From Rhodospirillaceae bacterium (lineage in GTDB: Bacteria; Pseudomonadota; Alphaproteobacteria; MPNO01; UBA2964): DNA of 5,628 nt. This document shows positions 1 through 5,628 of this stretch, in pieces (within the stretch, counting starts at the first letter, position 1; each line of letters opens with the position of its first letter). Location: the NCBI GenBank assembly GCA_002712335.1, contig PATI01000027.1, positions 29,719-35,346 of the forward strand, read 5' to 3'. A model generated the notes under the pieces. It had not been told where the DNA came from, did not search any database, and worked only from the letters and a program-made list of their open reading frames with translations. A program made the position numbers and the translations under genes.

Positions 1-1340
1 GGGTGGGTATTCTTTCGCTGAACCGTGTGGAGTATCTAGAAATACTTTTTGGAGCGATGAGGGCTGGTTGTGTGCCGGTAATGATTAACACAAAGTTACC
101 AGCTGATCAGGTTAGATATATCAACAAAGATTCAGAAGTTCGAATAGTGTTTTGTGAGGATGATTTAAGAGAACTATGTGAGGAGGAAACTCGCTGTATC
201 GTTTTTGATAAAACCGGGCAAAATGGCTATTTAAATTTTACAGACCCGGGAAACTTTGAATCGCTCGTTCCCGGTCCAGAGGATATTGCCGAGCAGCCAT
301 ACACCTCCGGCTCCACTGGCCGCCCAAAAGGTGTTTTGCTTCATCATGTTGGCCAGCGTTGGATGATAGACCAGTTGATTGAAAGTCGTGAAATCTCTTC
401 TACTGATTGCGGTATAGTGGCCGCTCCATTGTATCATAAAAATGCATTGTTAGCTATTAAATCAGCTTTGGGTGCAGGGGGAAGGGTTGTACTTCTGGCA
501 AAATTTACAGTGGATGATTATATTCGGTGCATAGGTGAATATGGCCTAACCATGCTGACTGGCGTCCCAACAATGTATGCATTGTTGTTGCAGAATGAAG
601 AATTGTTAAGGCAAACCGAACTCAGTTCTGTACGGGCCTTGAGCCTAGGGTCGGCTCCAGCTTCGGAAGCTCTTCTTGATAATCTACAAACCGTGTTTCC
701 AAATTCGCGTATTAACCTTAATTATGGTATAACCGAAGGTGGACCAGTACTTCTCTCTTGGAAGCATGCCGAAGGGATTGAAAAACCTCGTGCCTCCGTT
801 GGATATCCATTGCCGGATTGTGAAATCAAGTTTGTCGATGGGCCGAATGAGAATGAAGGCATTCTTCATACGAAAAACCCTGGTGTAATGCTTGGGTATC
901 ATAACCTGTCTGAAGAAACCAAAAGGGTATTGAAGGACGGGTGGTTAAATACTGGAGATATATTAAGACGAGACACTAATGGTTGGTTTTATTTCGTGGG
1001 CCGGGCAGATGATATGTTTGTAACGGGTGGAGAGAATATATACCCCGGGGATGTTGAAACGGTGTTGGAACGGCATGAAGAAGTAATGCAGGCCGTGGTG
1101 GTACCTGCACCAAATGCATTAAAGGCTCACGTTCCGCATGCTTTTATAGTTCTGCGTCTTGGAAGTAAATTAACCGAGCAAGATTTGAAACAGTATGCTC
1201 TTGATAACGCCCCGGCATATGCCCATCCGCGTCGTATTTTCTTTGTATCGGAATTGCCACTTGCGGGGACTAATAAAATTGATAGAAAGCTTCTAAGGGA
1301 ACGAGCAGCAGAGGCAGCGAAAGCTGATGGCACTAGCTAA
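1..1340 (+). CDS. AMP-forming acyl-CoA ligase (ANL superfamily), 5' end cut off
   Basis: Activates a carboxylic acid with ATP to an acyl-adenylate and then to an acyl-CoA thioester, presumably in the cytoplasm. The reading frame is open from base 3 and runs 445 codons. The first codon seen (GTG) is internal: the protein starts inside the N-terminal domain, so I infer about 50-60 residues are missing to the left. Visible ANL motifs, numbered from that codon: GAMRAGCVPV at 17-26; the phosphate-binding loop TSGSTGRPKG at 101-110; NYGITEGGP at 240-248; GWLNTGD at 313-319 with the adenosine-binding Asp; the hinge region DDMFVTGGENIYPGDVE at 336-352; and NKIDRKLL at 424-431, whose Lys425 is the expected adenylation Lys. 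No key residue is lost. The substrate cannot be read from sequence; medium-chain, aromatic or methylthio acids are all possible. The last 14 bases overlap the CAP-domain gene, suggesting co-transcription. Confidence 0.93.
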   Translation, partial: VGILSLNRVEYLEILFGAMRAGCVPVMINTKLPADQVRYINKDSEVRIVFCEDDLRELCEEETRCIVFDKTGQNGYLNFTDPGNFESLVPGPEDIAEQPYTSGSTGRPKGVLLHHVGQRWMIDQLIESREISSTDCGIVAAPLYHKNALLAIKSALGAGGRVVLLAKFTVDDYIRCIGEYGLTMLTGVPTMYALLLQNEELLRQTELSSVRALSLGSAPASEALLDNLQTVFPNSRINLNYGITEGGPVLLSWKHAEGIEKPRASVGYPLPDCEIKFVDGPNENEGILHTKNPGVMLGYHNLSEETKRVLKDGWLNTGDILRRDTNGWFYFVGRADDMFVTGGENIYPGDVETVLERHEEVMQAVVVPAPNALKAHVPHAFIVLRLGSKLTEQDLKQYALDNAPAYAHPRRIFFVSELPLAGTNKIDRKLLRERAAEAAKADGTS

Positions 1341-1827
1341 AGGTGTTTTGTTTTTTATGGTTGTAGTGGGACTTTCTACCCCACTCATTTCTGCAAAAAC
1401 AGTTGTTGCAGGTGATCATGTATCTTTAGGCCCTATACTCGCGTTCATAAATAAATTTCGTGGCGCTAACAGTTTGTCAAAACTAGTATTTGATAAACGT
1501 TTGAATATTGCAGCGGATTTACATGCTAGGGATTTAGCGGCGAGGAATGTTTTGAGCCATATTAGCTCAAATGGGTGGTCAATTACGCAGCGAGCAAATG
1601 GGGTGGGCTATAATTGGCGACTAATTGCTGAGAATATATCTGCTGGTGTTCCAGATGGGATTGACGTTGTTAATGCTTGGATAAAAAGCCCTAAACATAG
1701 AAAAAACATGCTATTGAGAGATATTATCCATGCTGGTGTGGGTTATGCTCGTTCCTCTATTAAAGAGAAAGGAAATTTTGATCACTATTGGGTTTTAGTA
1801 GTGGGCTCTCCAATTTATAATAAGTAA
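1327..1827 (+). CDS. secreted CAP/SCP-domain (YkwD-like) protein
   Basis: A 166-residue protein of the CAP superfamily (SCP/PR-1-like, Pfam CAP). A signal peptide is evident: Lys5, a hydrophobic stretch at about 6-22 and a likely cleavage after LISA (Ala23). There is no lipobox Cys, so the product should be periplasmic or released. The CAP domain fills about 36-160: NKFRGANSLSKLVFD at 42-56, ADLHARDLA at 63-71, LSHIS at 76-80, GVGYNWRLIAENISAG at 92-107, AWIKSPKHRKNML at 117-129 and HAGVGYA at 135-141, ending with HYWVLVVG. The conserved cavity residues His78, Glu102 and His124 are present. Bacterial CAP proteins have poorly known functions; cell-wall or lipid-related roles have been suggested for the superfamily. 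The ATG lies inside the end of the upstream ligase gene with only a weak AGAGG 12 bases before it, so translation may depend on coupling. The functional link to a CoA ligase is unclear. Confidence 0.88.
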   Translation: MALAKGVLFFMVVVGLSTPLISAKTVVAGDHVSLGPILAFINKFRGANSLSKLVFDKRLNIAADLHARDLAARNVLSHISSNGWSITQRANGVGYNWRLIAENISAGVPDGIDVVNAWIKSPKHRKNMLLRDIIHAGVGYARSSIKEKGNFDHYWVLVVGSPIYNK

Positions 1828-1861
1828 AAAAGGGCTGTGGGTTCTTTCCATAATAAAAAAG

Positions 1862-1891
1862 TTGTTAGAAACAGATTTATAAATCGAATAT
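1862..1891 (+). promoter_or_regulatory. possible promoter of the MetE-like gene
   Basis: TTGTTA at 1862-1867 and GAATAT at 1886-1891, 18 bases apart, could be -35 and -10 elements about 27 bases before the start codon. Both match the sigma-70 consensus only partly and the region is AT-rich, so this is weak. The 91-base gap after the CAP gene is the largest upstream of any plus-strand gene here, which makes a separate promoter plausible. Confidence 0.25.
1874..1885. repeat. perfect 12-base palindrome, possible operator
   Basis: The sequence GATTTATAAATC equals its own reverse complement. It falls between the proposed -35 and -10 boxes and upstream of the ribosome binding site of the MetE-like gene, where a repressor site would be expected. 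AT-rich palindromes arise by chance, so the regulatory role is inference. Confidence 0.3.
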
Positions 1892-1902
1892 TGTTTATGT
1901 GT

Positions 1903-1910
1903 GGGGAGGG
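1903..1910 (+). promoter_or_regulatory. ribosome binding site of the MetE-like gene
   Basis: GGGGAGGG ends 8 bases before the ATG at 1919. It decides the start: the in-frame GTG at 1901 overlaps this motif, so translation from 1901 would need another ribosome site, which is not visible. Confidence 0.75.
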
Positions 1911-1918
1911 TTTTTAAG

Positions 1919-3088
1919 ATGCTTCGTAGTTTAGATAGAATTCGAGTTACCCATGTTGGAAGTTTACCGCGTCCTAGAAAACTAATCGAGGCTATGATTG
2001 CTGAGGATCTGGGTAAGAAAGTTCCAGAGAAAGAATATGATGAGATTCTATATGATGCCGTAAAAAGCATTGTCGCCAAGCAAGTGGCACTTGGAATAGA
2101 TTGTGTTGATGACGGCGAGTTTTCCAAGCGTGGTTTTGCTGTTTATGCTCATGCACGTTTGGGAGGTTTAAGTCCTACTGGCTACAAACGCCCGTCACCG
2201 TGGGCAAATTCCAGAGAATCTAACGAGTTTCCAGAGTTTTATGGTCCTATTACTCAAGATAATGGATCTAAACCAACGCATAGTACTATGCAAATGGCCT
2301 GTACTCAAAAACTAACTTATAAAGGGAAAGATTTATTAAAAAGGGATCTTGATAATCTTGCTGCGGCTCTGGCTGAGAGTGAAGTCGAGGAGGCCTTTGT
2401 GCCTGCAATCTCACCTTGTGATATTGCAGGCAATGTTCTCAACGAACACTATCAAAATGATGAAGAATTCTTGATGGCGATTGCAGATGCAATGAATGTG
2501 GAATACCGGGCCATAGTAGATGCTGGATTTTTACTACAAATTGATGATCCGCGTCTCATTAATTATTACGTTAAGAACCCTGATAAATCCATTGAAGAAT
2601 GCCGGGCTTGGGCCCAAAAACAAGTAGAAAGTATCAATTATGCCTTAAAAGGTATTTCACCGGATAGAGTGAGATATCATACTTGCTATGGTATAAATAT
2701 GGGCCCTCGTGTGCATGATATGGAAATGAAAGATATTATAGATATAATATTAAATATTAATGCCGATGGCCTATCATTTGAAGCTGCAAATCCACGTCAT
2801 GAACATGAATGGAAACTCTGGGAAAATATAAATCTTCCAGAACAAAAAACACTGATACCCGGTGTGATAACGCATTCATCGGTCTTGGTAGAACATCCCG
2901 AATTGGTTGCGGAAAGATTAATGCGGTATGCTTCAGTTGTTGGCAAAGAAAATGTAATGGCGGGTGGGGATTGTGGATTTGGAACGCAAGCAATGGCAGA
3001 GCCCGAAATTCATCCCACAATTGTCTGGGCAAAATTTTCAGCAATGGTGGAGGGAGCTCGGATAGCGAGCGCAAAGCTCTGGTCCTAA
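1919..3088 (+). CDS. MetE-like single-domain zinc methyltransferase (cobalamin-independent methionine synthase II family)
   Basis: A 389-residue TIM-barrel protein corresponding to the C-terminal catalytic half of cobalamin-independent methionine synthase (Pfam Meth_synt_2, COG0620); full MetE is about twice as long. Numbered from the ATG at 1919, THVGSLPRP at 11-19 matches the homocysteine-binding IGS strand of MetE, DDGEFSKRG at 64-72 carries the matching Glu, and QIDDP at 207-211 the matching Asp. Zinc ligands are His254 and Cys256 (HTCYG), Glu288 (SFEAANPRHEHEW) and Cys352 (GGDCGFGT). His319 in GVITHSS fits the proton donor. In my by-eye alignment the folate-stacking Trp of MetE is replaced, near IAGNVLNEHY. 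Family members transfer methyl groups to thiols, and the related epoxyalkane:CoM transferase also belongs to this superfamily. Methionine synthesis from a non-folate donor is plausible, but donor and thiol are unknown. It converges on speE with a 20-base gap, and a strong ribosome site fixes the start. Confidence 0.88.
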   Translation: MLRSLDRIRVTHVGSLPRPRKLIEAMIAEDLGKKVPEKEYDEILYDAVKSIVAKQVALGIDCVDDGEFSKRGFAVYAHARLGGLSPTGYKRPSPWANSRESNEFPEFYGPITQDNGSKPTHSTMQMACTQKLTYKGKDLLKRDLDNLAAALAESEVEEAFVPAISPCDIAGNVLNEHYQNDEEFLMAIADAMNVEYRAIVDAGFLLQIDDPRLINYYVKNPDKSIEECRAWAQKQVESINYALKGISPDRVRYHTCYGINMGPRVHDMEMKDIIDIILNINADGLSFEAANPRHEHEWKLWENINLPEQKTLIPGVITHSSVLVEHPELVAERLMRYASVVGKENVMAGGDCGFGTQAMAEPEIHPTIVWAKFSAMVEGARIASAKLWS

Positions 3089-3108
3089 AAGCTTACAGTT
3101 GGAATTTT

Positions 3109-3957
3109 TTAAGTTTTTAAGTTTTCTATATAACCTGGCAGCGCGAAGCTAGCGATATGCGATGACGGTGAATAATATTTCAGCTTTAATCCTAACGATT
3201 TCCAGCGTTCCTCTAACTTGGAAAAAGAAGTATTTCGTGGCAATGCGCTGTGGCTTCCCCAGCCAAAGGTCATAAAACCGGCTCCGTAGGCGGGAACCTG
3301 AGATATATATAAAGAAGGATCTATAAAAAACTTTTTCATTCGTTGATAAGTCTCCTTAACCTCCTCTTTTTGCATATATGCAACGCCGCTTTGGGTTACC
3401 ATGATGCCTCTTGGGCTGAGACATCTGGCGCAGTCAGCATAAAAATTTTCTGAAAATAATGCTGCGCCCGGCCCTATTGGATCCGTTGAGTCTACTATGA
3501 TTATATCGAACTGTTCACTAGTATCTTTCACGAAACTCACTCCATCCATGTAATGGATTTCAGCACGCGTATCGTCAAATGAACCTTTACTCAAAGAAGG
3601 TAAAAACTTTTTACAAATGTTAACAACAGTTTCATCAAGTTCAATCACGGTGGGCTTAGTTCTGGGGTGTTTGAGTACTTCACGTAAAATGCCGCCGTCA
3701 CCACCCCCAATAATTAATACCTTTTTAGCTTCACCATGCGAAAATAGAGGAACATGAGCCATCATTTCATGATAACAAAACTCGTCACCCTCGGTAGTCT
3801 GAATAATTCCATCTAATACGAGTACTCTTCCAAAACGAGGATTTTTGAAAATTAATACGTCTTGGTATGAGGTTTGACCTTCATATAGAATCTCATCTAC
3901 TAAAAGTGACTGGCGAAAATCTTTATAAAGTGTTTCGGAAAACCAACGCATAATCAA
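3109..3957 (-). CDS. speE: spermidine synthase
   Basis: Transfers the aminopropyl group of decarboxylated S-adenosylmethionine to putrescine, giving spermidine and methylthioadenosine, in the cytoplasm. At 282 residues it is of normal bacterial SpeE length. Visible in order: an N-terminal beta domain with LVLDGIIQTTEGDEFCYHEMM at about 46-66 (putrescine-site Tyr62, His63 and Glu64 area); the nucleotide loop GGGDGG at 84-89 followed by ILREVLKH; VIELD at 104-108, whose acidic residue binds the ribose; and DSTDPIGPG at 156-164 with the catalytic Asp156 and Asp159. The end SHIASFALPGYI is typical. Two starts compete: TTG at 3957 gives TTGA overlap with the speD stop and lies 9 bases after GAGG (3967-3970); ATG at 3951 gives a protein two residues shorter but lies 15 bases away. 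I prefer TTG slightly. It follows speD directly, so the two form one transcript. Confidence 0.95.
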   Translation of the reverse strand: MIMRWFSETLYKDFRQSLLVDEILYEGQTSYQDVLIFKNPRFGRVLVLDGIIQTTEGDEFCYHEMMAHVPLFSHGEAKKVLIIGGGDGGILREVLKHPRTKPTVIELDETVVNICKKFLPSLSKGSFDDTRAEIHYMDGVSFVKDTSEQFDIIIVDSTDPIGPGAALFSENFYADCARCLSPRGIMVTQSGVAYMQKEEVKETYQRMKKFFIDPSLYISQVPAYGAGFMTFGWGSHSALPRNTSFSKLEERWKSLGLKLKYYSPSSHIASFALPGYIENLKT

Positions 3958-4394
3958 TCAATTACACCTCGCAATTCAATAATTGTTCTCATTTTCTTCG
4001 GTGTAAAATATGTTTGAAAAATAGGTAGAGAATTTTCGGGAGTGCAGTTACCACACATAAAAATGTCTATGGCAGCAAATTGACGCTCTGGCCAAGTATG
4101 GATGCTAATGTGCGACTCAGCTAGAACGGCTACCCCCGAGATACCTAACCCTTCTCCAAATTTATGTAGGTGCATGTGGAGAAGGTTTGCTTCGCAGGCT
4201 TTAACAGCCTCCTTGAGTGTTTTTTCTACAAAAATTTGATCATCAATGTGTTTAGCATCCCATAAATCCAATAAAATGTGGGTACCGGCGAATTTCTTAC
4301 CACCACGTTTGGAAAAAAAGTCTTTGAAGTCATTAACATCTTCAATTCTTTTAGATCGTACTGACATCCCAGAGATTGCAGAACGCTGATCCAT
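3954..4394 (-). CDS. speD: S-adenosylmethionine decarboxylase proenzyme, class 1B
   Basis: Decarboxylates S-adenosylmethionine to supply the aminopropyl donor for SpeE. The chain cuts itself between Glu93 and Ser94 in LAESHISIHTWPE, turning Ser94 into the catalytic pyruvoyl group; His99 and Cys114 (FMCGNC) are the other processing and catalytic residues. The Ser-His-Cys spacing (5 and 15) equals that of Thermotoga maritima SpeD (Ser63, His68, Cys83). The core FAGTHILLDLWDA begins near residue 35, so there is an N-terminal extension of about 30 residues relative to that enzyme, rich in charged residues and with no signal peptide. The start is an ATG with a G-rich ribosome site 7 bases upstream; Met10 is an alternative. 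The stop overlaps the proposed TTG start of speE. Whether it is read from the acyl-CoA dehydrogenase transcript or its own promoter in the 105-base gap is not clear. Confidence 0.95.
   Translation of the reverse strand: MDQRSAISGMSVRSKRIEDVNDFKDFFSKRGGKKFAGTHILLDLWDAKHIDDQIFVEKTLKEAVKACEANLLHMHLHKFGEGLGISGVAVLAESHISIHTWPERQFAAIDIFMCGNCTPENSLPIFQTYFTPKKMRTIIELRGVID
3967..3970 (-). promoter_or_regulatory. ribosome binding site of speE inside speD
   Basis: GAGG on the minus strand lies within the last codons of speD, 9 bases before the TTG at 3957 and 15 before the ATG at 3951. The spacing favours the TTG start and translational coupling of the two polyamine genes. Confidence 0.5.
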
Positions 4395-4401
4395 TTAAAT
4401 T

Positions 4402-4410
4402 CCCCCCCTT
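4402..4410 (-). promoter_or_regulatory. ribosome binding site of speD, a run of seven G
   Basis: On the minus strand AAGGGGGGG ends 7 bases before the speD ATG. It supports the ATG at 4394 as the start. The homopolymer of seven G is unusual for a Shine-Dalgarno site. Confidence 0.65.
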
Positions 4411-4446
4411 TAAGGTGTGGTTGCCCGTAATCAGATGGCGGCGCTT

Positions 4447-4474
4447 TTTTTATCTATTCCACAGTTGAATGCAA
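4447..4474 (-). promoter_or_regulatory. possible promoter of speDE
   Basis: On the minus strand TTGCAT (4469-4474) and TAAAAA (4447-4452) are separated by 16 bases, in the 105-base gap between the acyl-CoA dehydrogenase stop and speD. The match to sigma-70 boxes is partial. If real, it would leave a leader of roughly 45 bases. Confidence 0.22.
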
Positions 4475-4499
4475 GGGAGAAAATATAAATTTTAATTCT

Positions 4500-5628
4500 T
4501 TAAAAATAGTCTGTCTCCATATATCGAATTGCTTCCGCACCACTAGTGGCAGCGAGCGATAGAGAAGAGGATTCGGGTAAAATATTTTCGGCATAAAAAA
4601 GCGCAGTGGTGAGTTTTGATCGATAAAAATCATTGTCACTAGACCCATTTGAAAGATTTTGTTCTGCAATCATTGCGGCTCGTGCCATATAATAACCACC
4701 AATTACGATCCCAGCGAGTTTTAAATATGGCGTTGCAGCTGCTTCGGCTGTTTTTTTATCGCCTTTGAGAGCATTTAGTAAAAAGCTCGTTGTTCGCGAT
4801 AGTGCGGCACCCGACTCCGCGAAACGCCCACGAATAGCGCAAATAGTCCTTTCGTTAGACATTGATAAAACTCCATCAAATTGGCGCATTTCTTCAATTA
4901 AAGAATTCATGGCGAAGCCATCATCGATCATAAGTTTCCGTTTAACTAAATCTAATGCTTGAATTCCGTTTGTACCCTCGTAAATTGGAGTTATCCTCGC
5001 ATCTCTATACAGCTGTGCTGCCCCGGTGTCTTCGATATAGCCCGCTCCACCGTGTATTTGAATATTGGTGGAGGTAATCTCAACGGCTACATCGGAACAC
5101 CACGCTTTAACAATTGGTGTCAACAAGGCAACTCGGTTAGCATGTAAAGTTTTGATTTTTTCTTCAGGATGGTAAATGGAAAGGTCAACTGACAAAGCAG
5201 TTTCATAACACAGTGCACGCATAGCTTCGACACGAGCTTTTATCGATAGGAGCATGCGCTTCACGTCGGGATATTCAACTATTTTCAGCGGTTTGTTATT
5301 ATCATCCTTACCCTGATATCGTATTTGCGCATAAGACTTAGCTTGCTGGTATGCACGCTCTGCAATTCCTAGTCCTTCATTCCCTATAGCAAGACGCGCG
5401 GTATTCATCATGGTAAACATTGTAGTAAGGCCATTGTGGGGTTTTCCAACAAGCCAACCCAAGGCCCCTTCGTTGGGTCCAAAATTCATGACACAGGTAG
5501 GACTAGCGTGAATTCCTAATTTCTTCTCTAAAGCAATACATTCTATGTCATTACGACAACCGGGATTACCCTTTTTGTCAGGTATAAATTTGGGGACGAT
5601 AAAAAGGGAAAGTCCTTTCGTGCCTGCT
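4500..5628 (-). CDS. acyl-CoA dehydrogenase with C-terminal extension (DmdC/AcdA-like), 5' end cut off
   Basis: An FAD enzyme that introduces a trans-2 double bond into an acyl-CoA and passes electrons to electron-transfer flavoprotein. The frame is open to the right edge: 375 residues are visible, read through position 5627, so the ATG at 5489 is internal. The first visible residues (TKGLSLFIVPKFIPD, then LEKKLGIHASPTCVMNFG) are the middle beta domain of the family. Then come MNTARLAIG at 74-82, the FAD-contact Arg in YAQIRYQG, QIHGGAGY at 190-197, and PIYEGTNGIQ with the catalytic base Glu217. After about residue 245 a further 130 residues form the extra C-terminal domain (Pfam AcylCoA_dehyd_C) seen in proteins near 590-600 residues long; by that standard about 220 residues are missing. 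The family includes DmdC, 3-methylmercaptopropionyl-CoA dehydrogenase, and ordinary fatty acyl-CoA dehydrogenases; the substrate is not decided here. It lies upstream of speDE on the same strand. Confidence 0.93.
   Translation of the reverse strand, partial: AGTKGLSLFIVPKFIPDKKGNPGCRNDIECIALEKKLGIHASPTCVMNFGPNEGALGWLVGKPHNGLTTMFTMMNTARLAIGNEGLGIAERAYQQAKSYAQIRYQGKDDNNKPLKIVEYPDVKRMLLSIKARVEAMRALCYETALSVDLSIYHPEEKIKTLHANRVALLTPIVKAWCSDVAVEITSTNIQIHGGAGYIEDTGAAQLYRDARITPIYEGTNGIQALDLVKRKLMIDDGFAMNSLIEEMRQFDGVLSMSNERTICAIRGRFAESGAALSRTTSFLLNALKGDKKTAEAAATPYLKLAGIVIGGYYMARAAMIAEQNLSNGSSDNDFYRSKLTTALFYAENILPESSSLSLAATSGAEAIRYMETDYF

Noticed and set aside
1901..1918. GTG at 1901 as the start of the MetE-like gene
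   Set aside because: It overlaps the strong GGGGAGGG ribosome site, which is correctly placed for the ATG at 1919.
1795..2127. Minus-strand open frame of 110 codons across the CAP / MetE-like gap
   Set aside because: It is antisense to the start of a clear MetE-like gene, has no recognisable domain and is Ser/Ile-rich as expected of a shadow frame.
2757..3120. Open frames in other phases over the end of the MetE-like gene (2757-3074 minus, 2809-3120 plus)
   Set aside because: Both lie within a region whose zinc motif and C terminus are well explained by the main frame, and their translations show no domain.
3074..3120. Terminator between the convergent MetE-like gene and speE
   Set aside because: AAGCT (3074-3078) and AGCTT (3090-3094) form only a 5-base AT-rich stem, with the T-runs several bases further on; too weak to call.
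4395..4451. A SAM-sensing riboswitch upstream of speD, suggested by GGGCAACC in the leader
   Set aside because: The box recalls the GGCAACC of SAM-I riboswitches, but the roughly 50-base leader has no matching stems and no SAM-II or SAM/SAH pattern I can fold by eye. A covariance-model search with the Rfam SAM families would decide.
4416..4451. Intrinsic terminator before the seven T at 4445-4451 on the plus strand
   Set aside because: The GC-rich GGCGGCGC has no complementary arm upstream, and no plus-strand gene ends here.
5487..5489. ATG at 5489 as the start of the acyl-CoA dehydrogenase
   Set aside because: The same frame continues open to the right edge and encodes conserved family residues (TKGLSLFIVP), so this Met is internal.

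Overview
The window is a densely packed, AT-rich stretch of a bacterial chromosome. The proteins look proteobacterial: a class 1B SpeD/SpeE pair, an acyl-CoA dehydrogenase with the long C-terminal extension, an ANL-family CoA ligase and a secreted CAP protein. An environmental, possibly marine, alphaproteobacterium is my best guess, but that rests only on protein character and base composition; there is no rRNA or other firm taxonomic marker. I see no tRNA, insertion sequence, CRISPR array, phage gene or integration site.

Layout. Positions 1-1340 (+) hold the 3' part of an AMP-forming acyl-CoA ligase cut by the left edge. It overlaps by 14 bases a small secreted CAP/SCP-domain protein (1327-1827, +). 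After a 91-base gap with a possible promoter and a perfect 12-base palindrome comes a single-domain MetE-like zinc methyltransferase (1919-3088, +). Twenty bases later, convergently, lies a minus-strand group read from right to left: an acyl-CoA dehydrogenase cut by the right edge (4500-5628), a 105-base spacer, S-adenosylmethionine decarboxylase speD (3954-4394) and spermidine synthase speE (3109-3957). speD and speE are translationally coupled.

How the genes fit together. SpeD decarboxylates S-adenosylmethionine and SpeE moves the aminopropyl group to putrescine, so together they make spermidine. The MetE-like protein keeps the zinc and homocysteine-site residues of methionine synthase but lacks the N-terminal half of MetE and appears to lack the folate-stacking Trp. 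It may make methionine from a non-folate methyl donor, or act on another thiol. The CoA ligase and the acyl-CoA dehydrogenase are catabolic enzymes that activate and oxidise a carboxylic acid, and the dehydrogenase is of the family that includes DmdC of dimethylsulfoniopropionate breakdown. A shared sulfur or methyl theme is possible but is inference only. Most of the window is ordinary metabolism; the least explained item is the MetE-like protein.
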